Shown piece by piece: positions 1-5,329 of a DNA stretch of 6,038 bases. The stretch spans positions 1 to 6,038 of the forward strand of contig CADBPB010000066.1 in the NCBI GenBank assembly GCA_902796525.1, in the 5' to 3' direction. The notes under the pieces are model-generated. The model did not search any database and had not been told where the DNA came from. It worked only from the letters and a program-made list of their open reading frames with translations. Numbering within the stretch: the first letter of the stretch is position 1; every line of letters starts with the position of its first letter. Position numbers and translations under genes: made by a program. The DNA comes from an uncultured Erysipelotrichaceae bacterium. Lineage in GTDB: Bacteria > Bacillota_I > Bacilli_A > Erysipelotrichales > Erysipelotrichaceae.

Positions 1-176
1 CTTCCATAAGCATCCGCTGCGGCTGCAGCCACTCCTTCATGTCTCGTCTGAATGAATCTGATTCTGCTGTCTTTGACTGCATCTGTAAAATATAACGTCT
101 GTCCGCCAGGAATGCCATAGATATATGGGATATTCCATTCTTCCATGACCTTTACTACTGCTTCGTTTACCTTCAT
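1..176 (-). CDS. TPP-dependent enzyme, acetolactate synthase/POX-like, N-terminal fragment
   Basis: This is the N-terminal part (58 complete codons) of a thiamine-diphosphate enzyme of the acetolactate synthase / pyruvate oxidase type; the rest lies beyond the left edge. The fragment opens MKVNEAVVKVMEEWNIPYIY, then GIPGG (residues 21-25) and QTRHEGVAAAAADAYG (43-58). In this family the Glu of the RHE motif (E47 here) activates the cofactor, and the GIPGG turn is typical of the N-terminal Pyr domain. The ATG is well placed behind AGAGAGG, 6 nt upstream. The usual RHEQGA is RHEGVA here, so it is probably not a housekeeping acetolactate synthase, and the reaction (decarboxylase, carboligase or C-C hydrolase) cannot be told from 58 residues. 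It is divergent from the GntR gene and carries the same operator as the PTS operon, so it probably belongs to that pathway. The family call is firm; the function is open. Confidence 0.82.
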   Translation of the reverse strand, partial: MKVNEAVVKVMEEWNIPYIYGIPGGQTLYFTDAVKDSRIRFIQTRHEGVAAAAADAYG

Positions 177-189
177 TGTGTTACCTCTC

Positions 190-209
190 TATAATACAAT
201 TATAATACA
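190..209. promoter_or_regulatory. Operator site 1, direct repeat TATAATACA (probable GntR-regulator site)
   Basis: The 20-bp sequence TATAATACAATTATAATACA is two copies of TATAATACA offset by 11 bp, about one helical turn. It is identical to the site upstream of the PTS operon (4671-4690). Its first 15 bases can also be read as an inverted repeat, TATAAT-ACA-ATTATA. It lies between the divergent TPP-enzyme and GntR genes and covers the -10 of the former. Assignment to the neighbouring GntR protein is inferred from recurrence and position. Confidence 0.7.
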
Positions 210-230
210 CTTATTTTATTTATATGACAA
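202..230 (-). promoter_or_regulatory. Predicted promoter of the TPP enzyme gene
   Basis: On the minus strand, a -35 TTGTCA (225-230) is followed by a 17-bp spacer and a -10 TATTAT (202-207). A consensus TATAAT (199-204) overlaps it but would need a 20-bp spacer. Transcription would start about 15-20 nt before the gene's SD. The -10 lies inside the direct-repeat operator, as expected for repression by blocking polymerase. Confidence 0.5.
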
Positions 231-233
231 TAT

Positions 234-252
234 TAATACATTATTTAATACA
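234..252. promoter_or_regulatory. Operator-like site 2, looser TAATACA direct repeat
   Basis: Two TAATACA copies (234-240 and 246-252) are spaced 12 bp apart, rather than 11 as in the other three sites. They lie just upstream of the predicted -35 of the GntR gene, on the far side of the divergent region from site 1. This could be a weaker site for autoregulation or for looping with site 1. The surroundings are very AT-rich, so a chance match is more likely here than at the other copies. Confidence 0.42.
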
Positions 253-262
253 ATAATAATTA

Positions 263-291
263 TTGACTTATTTATATATCAAATGTACAAT
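263..291 (+). promoter_or_regulatory. Predicted promoter of the GntR regulator gene
   Basis: TTGACT (263-268), a 17-bp spacer and TACAAT (286-291) form a good sigma-A promoter. Initiation is expected near 297-299. This rules out upstream in-frame ATGs such as 145 and 283, which would lie before or within the promoter. It leaves about 35 nt of leader before the ATG at 334. Confidence 0.6.
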
Positions 292-333
292 CAAATTATG
301 AAGAACGAACATCCTGATCTTAAGAGAAACGGC

Positions 334-1035
334 ATGAACAAGTATGGTTCGTTGCAGAATTACATCAAAAACAATATCGACAGCGGTGTATATCCTCAGG
401 GATCCGCGCTTCCTTCCGAGAAGTGGTTCGAAGAATATTTCGGTGTTTCCCGTGTTACCGTAAGGAATGCGATCAACGGTCTGATCAAGGAAGGAATCAT
501 TGAAAGAGAGAAAGGCAAGAGTCCCAAAGTGCCTTCTCAACGCTACGACCGGAATTTCAACCGTCTGACCGGTTTTTCAGAGCAGATCCTGGAAGACGGG
601 CACATCCCTTCTGCCAAAATCCTGGAATTTTCCGTCATCAAAGCTACGGCTTTTCTTGCTAGGAAACTGAAAATCAAAACCGATGACGAGGTCACCTACA
701 TCCGTCGTCTGCGTTATTCTGACGGACAGGTCATCTGTATCCAGGAAATTTATCTGAACAGGGCTTATTCCGCGTTTCTGACGGAATATGATCTCTTGTA
801 TAAATCGCTTTATTCGATCATGGAAGAGAAAGGCGTCTCCTTCGATTATTCCGAACAGGTAATCAAAACGTCCATGCCTACGGCAGAACAGCGGGAACTC
901 CTTGATCTCGACGGCAAGACTCCGGTCTTCATTATGGAAAGAATAACTTATCATAAAAATGGCGATGCCATCGAATATGTCAAGACCTGCTGCGATTCCA
1001 ATAAGTATAATATAAAAATCAATCTATACAGGTAG
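334..1035 (+). CDS. GntR family (HutC/UTRA subfamily) transcriptional regulator
   Basis: This 233-residue protein, a usual size for the HutC subfamily, is the probable local repressor. Residues 3-66 form the winged helix-turn-helix: YGSLQNYIKNNIDSGVYPQG, then LPSE (26-29) and the recognition region FGVSRVTVRNAI (36-47). Residues from about 75 form the UTRA effector domain, starting LTGFSEQILEDG and including ITYHKNGDAIEYVKT near the end. UTRA domains bind small ligands, often sugar phosphates. The wing reads KGKSPKV where family members commonly have a GxGTFV-like turn. The start at 334 is chosen because AAGAGA lies 6 nt upstream, the domain begins right after it, and the promoter predicts a start near 298; an ATG at 298 has no SD. 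It is divergent from the TPP enzyme and convergent with the HAD gene. The TAATACA repeats before three nearby units and upstream of itself are its likely operators. The family is certain; the effector is unknown. Confidence 0.93.
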   Translation: MNKYGSLQNYIKNNIDSGVYPQGSALPSEKWFEEYFGVSRVTVRNAINGLIKEGIIEREKGKSPKVPSQRYDRNFNRLTGFSEQILEDGHIPSAKILEFSVIKATAFLARKLKIKTDDEVTYIRRLRYSDGQVICIQEIYLNRAYSAFLTEYDLLYKSLYSIMEEKGVSFDYSEQVIKTSMPTAEQRELLDLDGKTPVFIMERITYHKNGDAIEYVKTCCDSNKYNIKINLYR

Positions 1036-1050
1036 ATTGATTTTTTTATT
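1014..1050. terminator. Bidirectional intrinsic terminator between the GntR and HAD genes
   Basis: A perfect 13-bp stem pairs AAAAATCAATCTA (1014-1026) with TAGATTGATTTTT (1033-1045) around a 6-nt loop. Seven T follow the GC-containing part of the stem on the plus strand (1041-1047), and five T do so on the minus strand (1018-1014). It can therefore end transcription of both convergent genes. The left arm lies within the last GntR codons, and the GntR TAG stop (1033-1035) opens the right arm. The HAD stop codon begins right beyond the stem. Confidence 0.88.
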
Positions 1051-1714
1051 CCAATTTCAATATGTTTTGCACATCCTTGCGGATGTTTTCTTCATCTTTA
1101 ATGACGAATGCATACGGATAGCGCTTCAGAGCGCCTTCCGGTTTGAAACCCTCGCCGAAGCCCAAAGCAACGAAGTCCAGGCCTGCCCGCATGGCGGCCT
1201 CTGCATCGTTAGGACTGTCTCCGAACATCAGTGCCTGGTTCTTGTCCGTACAGCCGATCTCTCTGACACACTCATTGATCAGTTCCGCTTTGTCTCCCAA
1301 AGAGTTATCGATGTTCAAAGAGATATAGTCTACGAGTTCAGCCAGTCCTTCTCTCTTCATGATCGCGCTGGCCAGCTGATGCTGCTTCAAGGTAGCAACG
1401 GCGCTCTTGGCTCCTGCTTCGTGGATATCGCCAAACATTTCTTTGATGCCCTTGAAGATTCTGGTCTTTTCCAAGCCGACTTCGAAGTAGCATCCGCGGT
1501 AGATGTCCGTAAGTTCTTCTGTTTCTTCATAAGTCACACCATAATACTTCATCATCGATTCTTTCAATGGCGGTCCCAGAAACAGACGAAGCGTCTCCTC
1601 GGACAGATCCTTCAGTCCGGCTTTTTTCTGTAATCTCTGCAAAGATGCAACGATACCGTCGCCCGTATCCATTAGTGTTCCATCCATGTCAAAGATAAAA
1701 TACCTGTACTTCAT
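1046..1714 (-). CDS. HAD superfamily phosphatase (Gph/PGMB-like subfamily I)
   Basis: This 222-residue haloacid-dehalogenase hydrolase probably dephosphorylates, or less likely isomerises, a small phosphorylated metabolite in the cytoplasm. All four HAD motifs are visible: FDMDGT with nucleophile D9 and general acid D11; T108 in AVATLK; K142 in GDKAEL; and GDSPND with D166 and D170. An alpha-helical cap lies between motifs I and II, as in the phosphoglycolate phosphatase and beta-phosphoglucomutase group. Start ATG 1712-1714 follows AGGAG with a 6-nt spacer. It is the last gene of the PTS-amidohydrolase run but is separated from it by a 57-bp gap with a hairpin, so its expression may be lower or separately tuned. 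Its likely job is removing the phosphate added by the PTS, or detoxifying a phosphorylated intermediate. The family is certain; the substrate cannot be assigned. Confidence 0.9.
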   Translation of the reverse strand: MKYRYFIFDMDGTLMDTGDGIVASLQRLQKKAGLKDLSEETLRLFLGPPLKESMMKYYGVTYEETEELTDIYRGCYFEVGLEKTRIFKGIKEMFGDIHEAGAKSAVATLKQHQLASAIMKREGLAELVDYISLNIDNSLGDKAELINECVREIGCTDKNQALMFGDSPNDAEAAMRAGLDFVALGFGEGFKPEGALKRYPYAFVIKDEENIRKDVQNILKLE

Positions 1715-1727
1715 ATCCTTCTCCTAG

Positions 1728-1763
1728 AAAACTTAGGATGAAAGCATTGCGCTTTCATCCTAA
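1728..1763 (-). terminator. Hairpin with short U-tract between amidohydrolase and HAD genes (leaky terminator or attenuator)
   Basis: A perfect 13-bp stem pairs TTAGGATGAAAGC (1733-1745) with GCTTTCATCCTAA (1751-1763) around a 5-nt loop. On the minus strand it is followed by G then TTTT (1731-1728). It starts 8 nt after the amidohydrolase stop codon and ends just before the SD of the HAD gene. The short U-tract suggests partial termination or 3'-end stabilisation rather than a full stop. Confidence 0.6.
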
Positions 1764-1771
1764 ACTCAGAA

Positions 1772-2515
1772 TCATAATTTCCACAGTTTTTTTGCGTTAT
1801 CGTAGAAGATCTTCTGCTGATCCTCTTTGGAAAGATCATAAGCATCGAACTTTACGATCTCGCTTCCCGGATATTTGTATGGCCAGTCGGTCGCAAAGAT
1901 CATGCGATCCGGTCCCAGTTCTTTGAGAGCTTTCTGCATGACCTGAATCTCCACCTGTCCCGCCGTATCGACATAGACATTGGGAAGATCTTTCGTACAT
2001 TCAACGCAATCGTAGCCATAATCCAGATATCCGATATGAGCAAACACAAAAGTTGCTTTCGGATGGCGCTTGGCTATTTCTGCCCATTGCTGAGGCAGTG
2101 ACAACGGAGCCGTTCCCGTGTGCGTCAGGATCGGGATGTCATATTCTGCAATGGCATCAACCAGTCCGTCGATCGCACCGTTGTTGCTTGGAAAATAGCC
2201 ATGTTTCCACGAATGGAATTTGACGCCTCTCATCCCCGGATGCTTCATGCAGCGATGAAGATCATCAATCGCATGCGGATCTCTCGGATTCAGATAAACG
2301 AATCCGATGATCCGATCCGGATACTGATCGATGGCTTCCATCGTTTTATCATTCAATGGTCCGGTTTCGATTCCGTTCAGGATCGAAAGACCGGAATACT
2401 GAATATTGAACTTATCCATCGAAGCGACAAGATCTTCTGCAGTCAGATTACCTCCGCTGCTGGTCTTGCCCATATGGACATGGAAATCGATTATTTTATC
2501 AACCAGTAAACCCAT
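1772..2515 (-). CDS. Amidohydrolase family 2 (COG2159-type) metal-dependent TIM-barrel hydrolase
   Basis: This 247-residue cytoplasmic enzyme has the amidohydrolase metal-site pattern. It shows DFHVH (H12, H14) after strand 1, GVKFHSW (98-103, with H101), LTHTG (H132), FAHIG (H160) and ATDWPY (D210). The family (PF04909-like) includes lactonases, decarboxylases and hydrolases that act on carboxylated or lactone ring compounds. It does not resemble the NagA-type deacetylases usual in amino-sugar operons. ATG 2513-2515 follows AAGGAA at a suitable distance, 15 bp after the EIID stop, so it is almost certainly co-transcribed with the PTS. Its place directly behind the transporter suggests it acts early on the imported compound, for instance opening a lactone or cleaving an acyl or amide bond. 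That is inference. The superfamily is firm; the reaction is unknown. Confidence 0.88.
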   Translation of the reverse strand: MGLLVDKIIDFHVHMGKTSSGGNLTAEDLVASMDKFNIQYSGLSILNGIETGPLNDKTMEAIDQYPDRIIGFVYLNPRDPHAIDDLHRCMKHPGMRGVKFHSWKHGYFPSNNGAIDGLVDAIAEYDIPILTHTGTAPLSLPQQWAEIAKRHPKATFVFAHIGYLDYGYDCVECTKDLPNVYVDTAGQVEIQVMQKALKELGPDRMIFATDWPYKYPGSEIVKFDAYDLSKEDQQKIFYDNAKKLWKL

Positions 2516-2530
2516 TGAGTTTCCTTGCTG

Positions 2531-3346
2531 TTACATCAGACCGATGTATGTGCAAACGATTCCAAGAATCATGATGACAGCCATCAGCAGGATCGAAGAA
2601 ACTTTCTTCTTTCCAATCAGCCATGCACATAAGAGAGTCAAGGTAACAGGTAAGAACTGAGGAAGCATCGAGTTGATGGTTCCGATGATATCGATGGTTG
2701 AATCACCTGAAGTATATGCAAGATTCAGATGGAAACCGACAACGGTACAAGCGAAACCGCCGATGATGACATAAGCAGCAACAGATGCCAGCTCAGTGAT
2801 ACGGCCGATGATGCCTGATTCCTGCATATCCGTAACCAGGTCGGCACCCTTTTCATACCCGACGAAAATACCGAAGTATCTGACACCCAGAGTCATAGCT
2901 GCCATCAGGACCAGGAAGAGCAGCGGTCCAAGCAGGCTGCCATTCAGAGCCAATGTGCAGGCAATACCGGCAACGATCGGTCTGGCGGTACCATTCAGTA
3001 ATGAGTCGCCTAAAGCTGCCAGAGGACCCATCAAAGCGGCTTTGGTTGCGTTGATCGCATCCGCATCGATATCCTTGTCGACAACGAGTCTTTCTTCCAG
3101 AGCTGCGGCAACACCGATCGGAATCGAAGCCACCATCGGCTGCGTCAGGAAGAGCTGCATATGTCTGTCCATGATTTCCTGTTTCTCTTCAGGAGTTTCA
3201 TAGTATTTATCGATGATCGGGCTCATCGCATGTGTGAAACCGACATTCTGGAATCTTTCATAGTTTAAGCAGCTTCTGATAAAGAATTGATTACGATAAA
3301 TCGCCCATAAATCCTGGCGGGTTAATCTCTGATCCGTGTTTTTCAT
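2531..3346 (-). CDS. PTS mannose/fructose/sorbose-family EIID component
   Basis: This 271-residue membrane subunit, with EIIC, forms the sugar channel of a mannose-family phosphotransferase system. Family landmarks are visible: NYERFQNVGF (28-37), HMQLFLTQP (62-70, the position of the usual HxxFFNTxP), and AALMGPLAALGDSL (103-116). Hydrophobic segments lie around residues 123-156, 184-206 and 230-270, with the last helix near the C-terminus. The start codon overlaps the EIIC stop by one base (TAATG), the sign of translational coupling, and AGGAG sits 10 nt upstream inside the EIIC gene. The length is normal for the family. The mannose family transports many substrates (mannose, fructose, sorbose, GalNAc, glucosaminate, sugar-amine adducts), so no sugar should be assigned from this gene. 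Confidence 0.95.
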   Translation of the reverse strand: MKNTDQRLTRQDLWAIYRNQFFIRSCLNYERFQNVGFTHAMSPIIDKYYETPEEKQEIMDRHMQLFLTQPMVASIPIGVAAALEERLVVDKDIDADAINATKAALMGPLAALGDSLLNGTARPIVAGIACTLALNGSLLGPLLFLVLMAAMTLGVRYFGIFVGYEKGADLVTDMQESGIIGRITELASVAAYVIIGGFACTVVGFHLNLAYTSGDSTIDIIGTINSMLPQFLPVTLTLLCAWLIGKKKVSSILLMAVIMILGIVCTYIGLM

Positions 3347-4092
3347 TAGAATTCATCTCCTTTTGCTTCAATCAGGCCAAGGAAGTAGTTGTGTAAGAAC
3401 GTGCAAATCACGGCGATGACTGCGATACCGACGTTACCTAAACCCAGATAAGCGGCAGCAACATAACCTACTGCAAAGTAAGGCCACAGAGCCTTGTTCT
3501 TGATGGTTGTAAGCAGCATGCCGAATCCGACTGCGGCAAGCATTCCACCACCGTTTCCTAAACCGGCCAGCAAGGTCTCAGGAATCTTGCTGATGACTGC
3601 GTTAACAGCATCGCCGCCATAATATACAGCCAAGAAAGTAGGAACACCATAGAACAGAGCATCAAGAGCTAACGCGATATAAGTAGCGGCTTTGACACGG
3701 TTGATGTCGCCTTTTTTGTTTCCCGCTTCTGCCCAGTGCAGGATGGCAACGTTAACGAAACTGAACTGAATCGTTGACATCGTCTGTCCGATGACGGCAA
3801 GCAGAACGGCTGATGCGATTGCAACTTCGCTGTTGCCGCTGATGCAGGCAAGAGCTGTTGCGATGGCTGCAGATAATGTGACATCCGGAGCTACAGCTGT
3901 ACCTACGAAGACAGCAGCCAGGAACATCAATTCAACGGTTGCACCAACATACAAGCCCATCTGCAGGTCGCCCATGATCAGACCTACTACCGGACCTGTA
4001 ATTATTGCTCTTGTTGTCTGCAACTGCAGAGTATGTTCATCGATGAAGCCCCAAGTTGTCCATAAAGCAACCAATAAAGCTTTAATAAACAT
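3346..4092 (-). CDS. PTS mannose/fructose/sorbose-family EIIC component
   Basis: This 248-residue polytopic membrane protein is the second channel subunit of the mannose-family PTS. The characteristic GPVVGLIMGDLQMGLYVGAT (33-52) is followed by VELMFL and a GTAVAPD segment (63-69) typical of EIIC. Most of the rest is hydrophobic, with a charged internal loop AEAGNKKGDINRVKA around 121-135. An in-frame TAA two codons before the ATG fixes the start. The SD (AGGAGG, 4106-4111) is 13 nt from the ATG, longer than the usual 5-9, which could lower initiation. The gene follows EIIB after an 84-bp gap and overlaps EIID by one base. Substrate unknown. Confidence 0.95.
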   Translation of the reverse strand: MFIKALLVALWTTWGFIDEHTLQLQTTRAIITGPVVGLIMGDLQMGLYVGATVELMFLAAVFVGTAVAPDVTLSAAIATALACISGNSEVAIASAVLLAVIGQTMSTIQFSFVNVAILHWAEAGNKKGDINRVKAATYIALALDALFYGVPTFLAVYYGGDAVNAVISKIPETLLAGLGNGGGMLAAVGFGMLLTTIKNKALWPYFAVGYVAAAYLGLGNVGIAVIAVICTFLHNYFLGLIEAKGDEF

Positions 4093-4176
4093 AGATTATC
4101 TTTTTCCTCCTTAATTGTGTATGCAAAAACATCTTTCTGACAGGTCGGATCCGTCACAAAAATGTCCTAGCCATAT

Positions 4177-4656
4177 TTATTTGATCAAAGACATCAGATC
4201 GGAAGCCTTTTCAGAAGGGATGACCTGAGAGATCAGTCTGACTCCGCGGTCGGACAAACCGATGAATTTCTGTTTTTCTTCTTCGGTGAGCCAGATGGCC
4301 TTGGTGTATTTTACTCTATCGCCGCCGGAAGAAATGTTGCCGACATTCAGTTCATCGAATTCAATGCCCAAATCAAGCAGCTCGATCGCGGCATCCACAT
4401 TTCCGACAATCAGCAAGATCTTGTCCAGAAGTTTCGCTTTTGCTTTCAGATATTCTGCCGCATCCTTGACACTCATTACCATCAGTTTGATCGACGGCGG
4501 GCATGCCATCTTTAAAACCGATGCCTGCAGCTTGTTTCCGGCAGCCTGATCATCTGCTACGACGATTGCCTTGGCCGGAATCACTGTAAGCCAGCTGGCT
4601 ACGATCTGACCATGAATCAACCTGTCATCAAGCCTGAAATACTGAACTTTTGCCAT
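4177..4656 (-). CDS. PTS mannose/fructose/sorbose-family EIIB component
   Basis: This 159-residue cytoplasmic phosphocarrier takes phosphate from an EIIA and passes it to the sugar on the EIIC/EIID channel. The active-site motif FRLDDRLIHGQIVASW (7-22) contains the phosphorylated histidine H15. The following VADDQAAGN and MACPPSIK are typical of family IIB domains. Start ATG 4654-4656 is preferred over an in-frame upstream ATG at 4680, because AGGAG (4666-4670) is 9 nt upstream and the domain starts right there. The upstream ATG also lies within the predicted -10 and operator. It is the first gene of the EIIB-EIIC-EIID-amidohydrolase-HAD run. There is no EIIA domain in this gene or elsewhere in the window, so a separate EIIA gene must serve it. 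Family certain, sugar unknown. Confidence 0.95.
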   Translation of the reverse strand: MAKVQYFRLDDRLIHGQIVASWLTVIPAKAIVVADDQAAGNKLQASVLKMACPPSIKLMVMSVKDAAEYLKAKAKLLDKILLIVGNVDAAIELLDLGIEFDELNVGNISSGGDRVKYTKAIWLTEEEKQKFIGLSDRGVRLISQVIPSEKASDLMSLIK

Positions 4657-4670
4657 ATTATTGTTCTCCT

Positions 4671-4690
4671 TATAATACAATTATAATACA
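4671..4690. promoter_or_regulatory. Operator site 3 upstream of the PTS operon
   Basis: TATAATACAATTATAATACA is identical over 20 bp to site 1 at 190-209, 4.5 kb away. It ends directly against the SD of EIIB and covers the predicted -10 and start point of the operon promoter. Two exact 20-bp copies in control regions of different genes, both placed over a promoter, make chance very unlikely. The local GntR protein is the natural candidate to bind it. Confidence 0.75.
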
Positions 4691-4707
4691 TTCCATCTTC
4701 ATTTCAA
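4680..4707 (-). promoter_or_regulatory. Predicted promoter of the PTS operon
   Basis: On the minus strand, -35 TTGAAA (4702-4707), a 16-bp spacer and a consensus -10 TATAAT (4680-4685) lie just before EIIB. The start point would fall near 4672-4674, giving a leader of under 20 nt that begins at the SD. The -10 is inside the operator. Confidence 0.6.
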
Positions 4708-4719
4708 TAAATTGAAGAT
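4695..4719. repeat. Small inverted repeat across the PTS promoter -35
   Basis: ATCTTCA (4695-4701) and TGAAGAT (4713-4719) are perfect 7-bp arms 11 bp apart. A second pair, TTCAAT/ATTGAA (4703-4708, 4711-4716), lies within. The repeat spans the -35 of the PTS promoter and lies downstream of the membrane-protein gene. It has no U-tract, so it is not a convincing terminator. A second regulator site is possible but unproven in AT-rich DNA. Confidence 0.3.
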
Positions 4720-4738
4720 AGAATTCGTATTAACTTCA

Positions 4739-5269
4739 TTATATCATTCGTTTCTTCTTGACAAGATAGACAATGTTCATGATTCCGGTGATGACCATGA
4801 ATGCCGCAAAAGCATAACTGCCGTAGAGCAGCATCCCTTCATAAGCGCTCTGCTTTGCGTTCAGGATGATCAGCACGGCAATGGTGAAGGATAGCAGCAT
4901 CGTTCCTATCAGTCTTCCGACGCTTTGGGTTCTTGCCTTTTCTTCGATCAGGCTTGTCCTTTGCGGTTTTTTATAATTCCTTAACAAAGGAAGCTTGTCC
5001 AGAAACGAAAAGACAAAGAAAAAACTGGAAAGCAGATAGAACACCAGGGCGATTCCTGCAGCCAGCAAGGGATGCAGATCGAACATCAGAAAAGCCGTAA
5101 GTCCCAGCAGTATAGAAACCCACAGTCTTCCGGCATAAAAGGAATACTGCTTCACATCGCTATCTGAAATGACATAGCCGTTTTTCATGAATGGATTGGA
5201 ATAGACCGTCATTCCTTTGTCATGATAAATAGAGATTCCTCTGAGGTTTTTCGCTTTCCCTTTTTCCAA
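4739..5269 (-). CDS. Uncharacterised four-helix membrane protein of the regulon
   Basis: I do not recognise this 176-residue protein. A polar N-terminal segment of about 43 residues (with IYHDKGMTVYSNPFMKNGYV at 14-33) is followed by a hairpin of two predicted membrane helices (about 44-63 and 67-90). Next comes a basic cytoplasmic loop (about 91-118, LRNYKKPQRTSLIEEKAR), a second helix pair (about 119-137 and 146-170) and a basic tail KKKRM. The positive loops put the N- and C-termini inside. The likely start is TTG at 5267-5269, with AGGAG 6 nt upstream; the next Met is residue 20. The gene carries its own copy of the operator. No clear terminator separates it from the PTS operon 82 bp downstream, so read-through is possible. 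It could be a transport accessory or an unrelated membrane protein; no function is assigned. Confidence 0.8.
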   Translation of the reverse strand: MEKGKAKNLRGISIYHDKGMTVYSNPFMKNGYVISDSDVKQYSFYAGRLWVSILLGLTAFLMFDLHPLLAAGIALVFYLLSSFFFVFSFLDKLPLLRNYKKPQRTSLIEEKARTQSVGRLIGTMLLSFTIAVLIILNAKQSAYEGMLLYGSYAFAAFMVITGIMNIVYLVKKKRMI

Positions 5270-5329
5270 ATTCGACTCCTTTGATCTTCTTCAACCAATC
5301 TCCCCGATATCTTCACAGCAGGATTTACT

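Noticed and set aside
177..300. Small RNA or CRISPR-like repeat in the AT-rich divergent region
   Set aside because: The repeats are short TAATACA direct repeats without uniform spacers, and they are better explained as operators. No tRNA, rRNA or CRISPR array was found anywhere in the window.
145..333. Extension of the GntR reading frame upstream to ATG 145 (63 extra residues rich in Ile, Leu and Tyr)
   Set aside because: It overlaps the TPP enzyme start, both operator copies and the promoter at 263-291, and has no SD. The winged-helix domain begins right after ATG 334.
1037..1633. 198-residue plus-strand frame opposite the HAD gene
   Set aside because: It is antisense to a gene with all four HAD motifs, has no SD and shows no recognisable domain. 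The other long antisense frames opposite the amidohydrolase, PTS and prs genes were rejected for the same reason.
4657..4680. Upstream in-frame ATG adding MYYKENNN to EIIB
   Set aside because: It lies within the predicted -10 and operator, has no SD, and the ATG at 4656 has AGGAG at 9 nt and starts the domain directly.
4691..4738. Sigma-54 promoter (GG/GC at -24/-12) as used by LevR-controlled mannose-family PTS operons
   Set aside because: No TGGCAC-N5-TTGC-like element is seen upstream of EIIB. A sigma-A promoter with a consensus -10 is present instead, and no LevR-type activator is in the window.
4657..4738. Catabolite-responsive element (cre) near the PTS promoter
   Set aside because: I looked for a TGWAANCGNTNWCA-like palindrome and found no acceptable match. 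The inverted repeat at 4695-4719 lacks the central CG.
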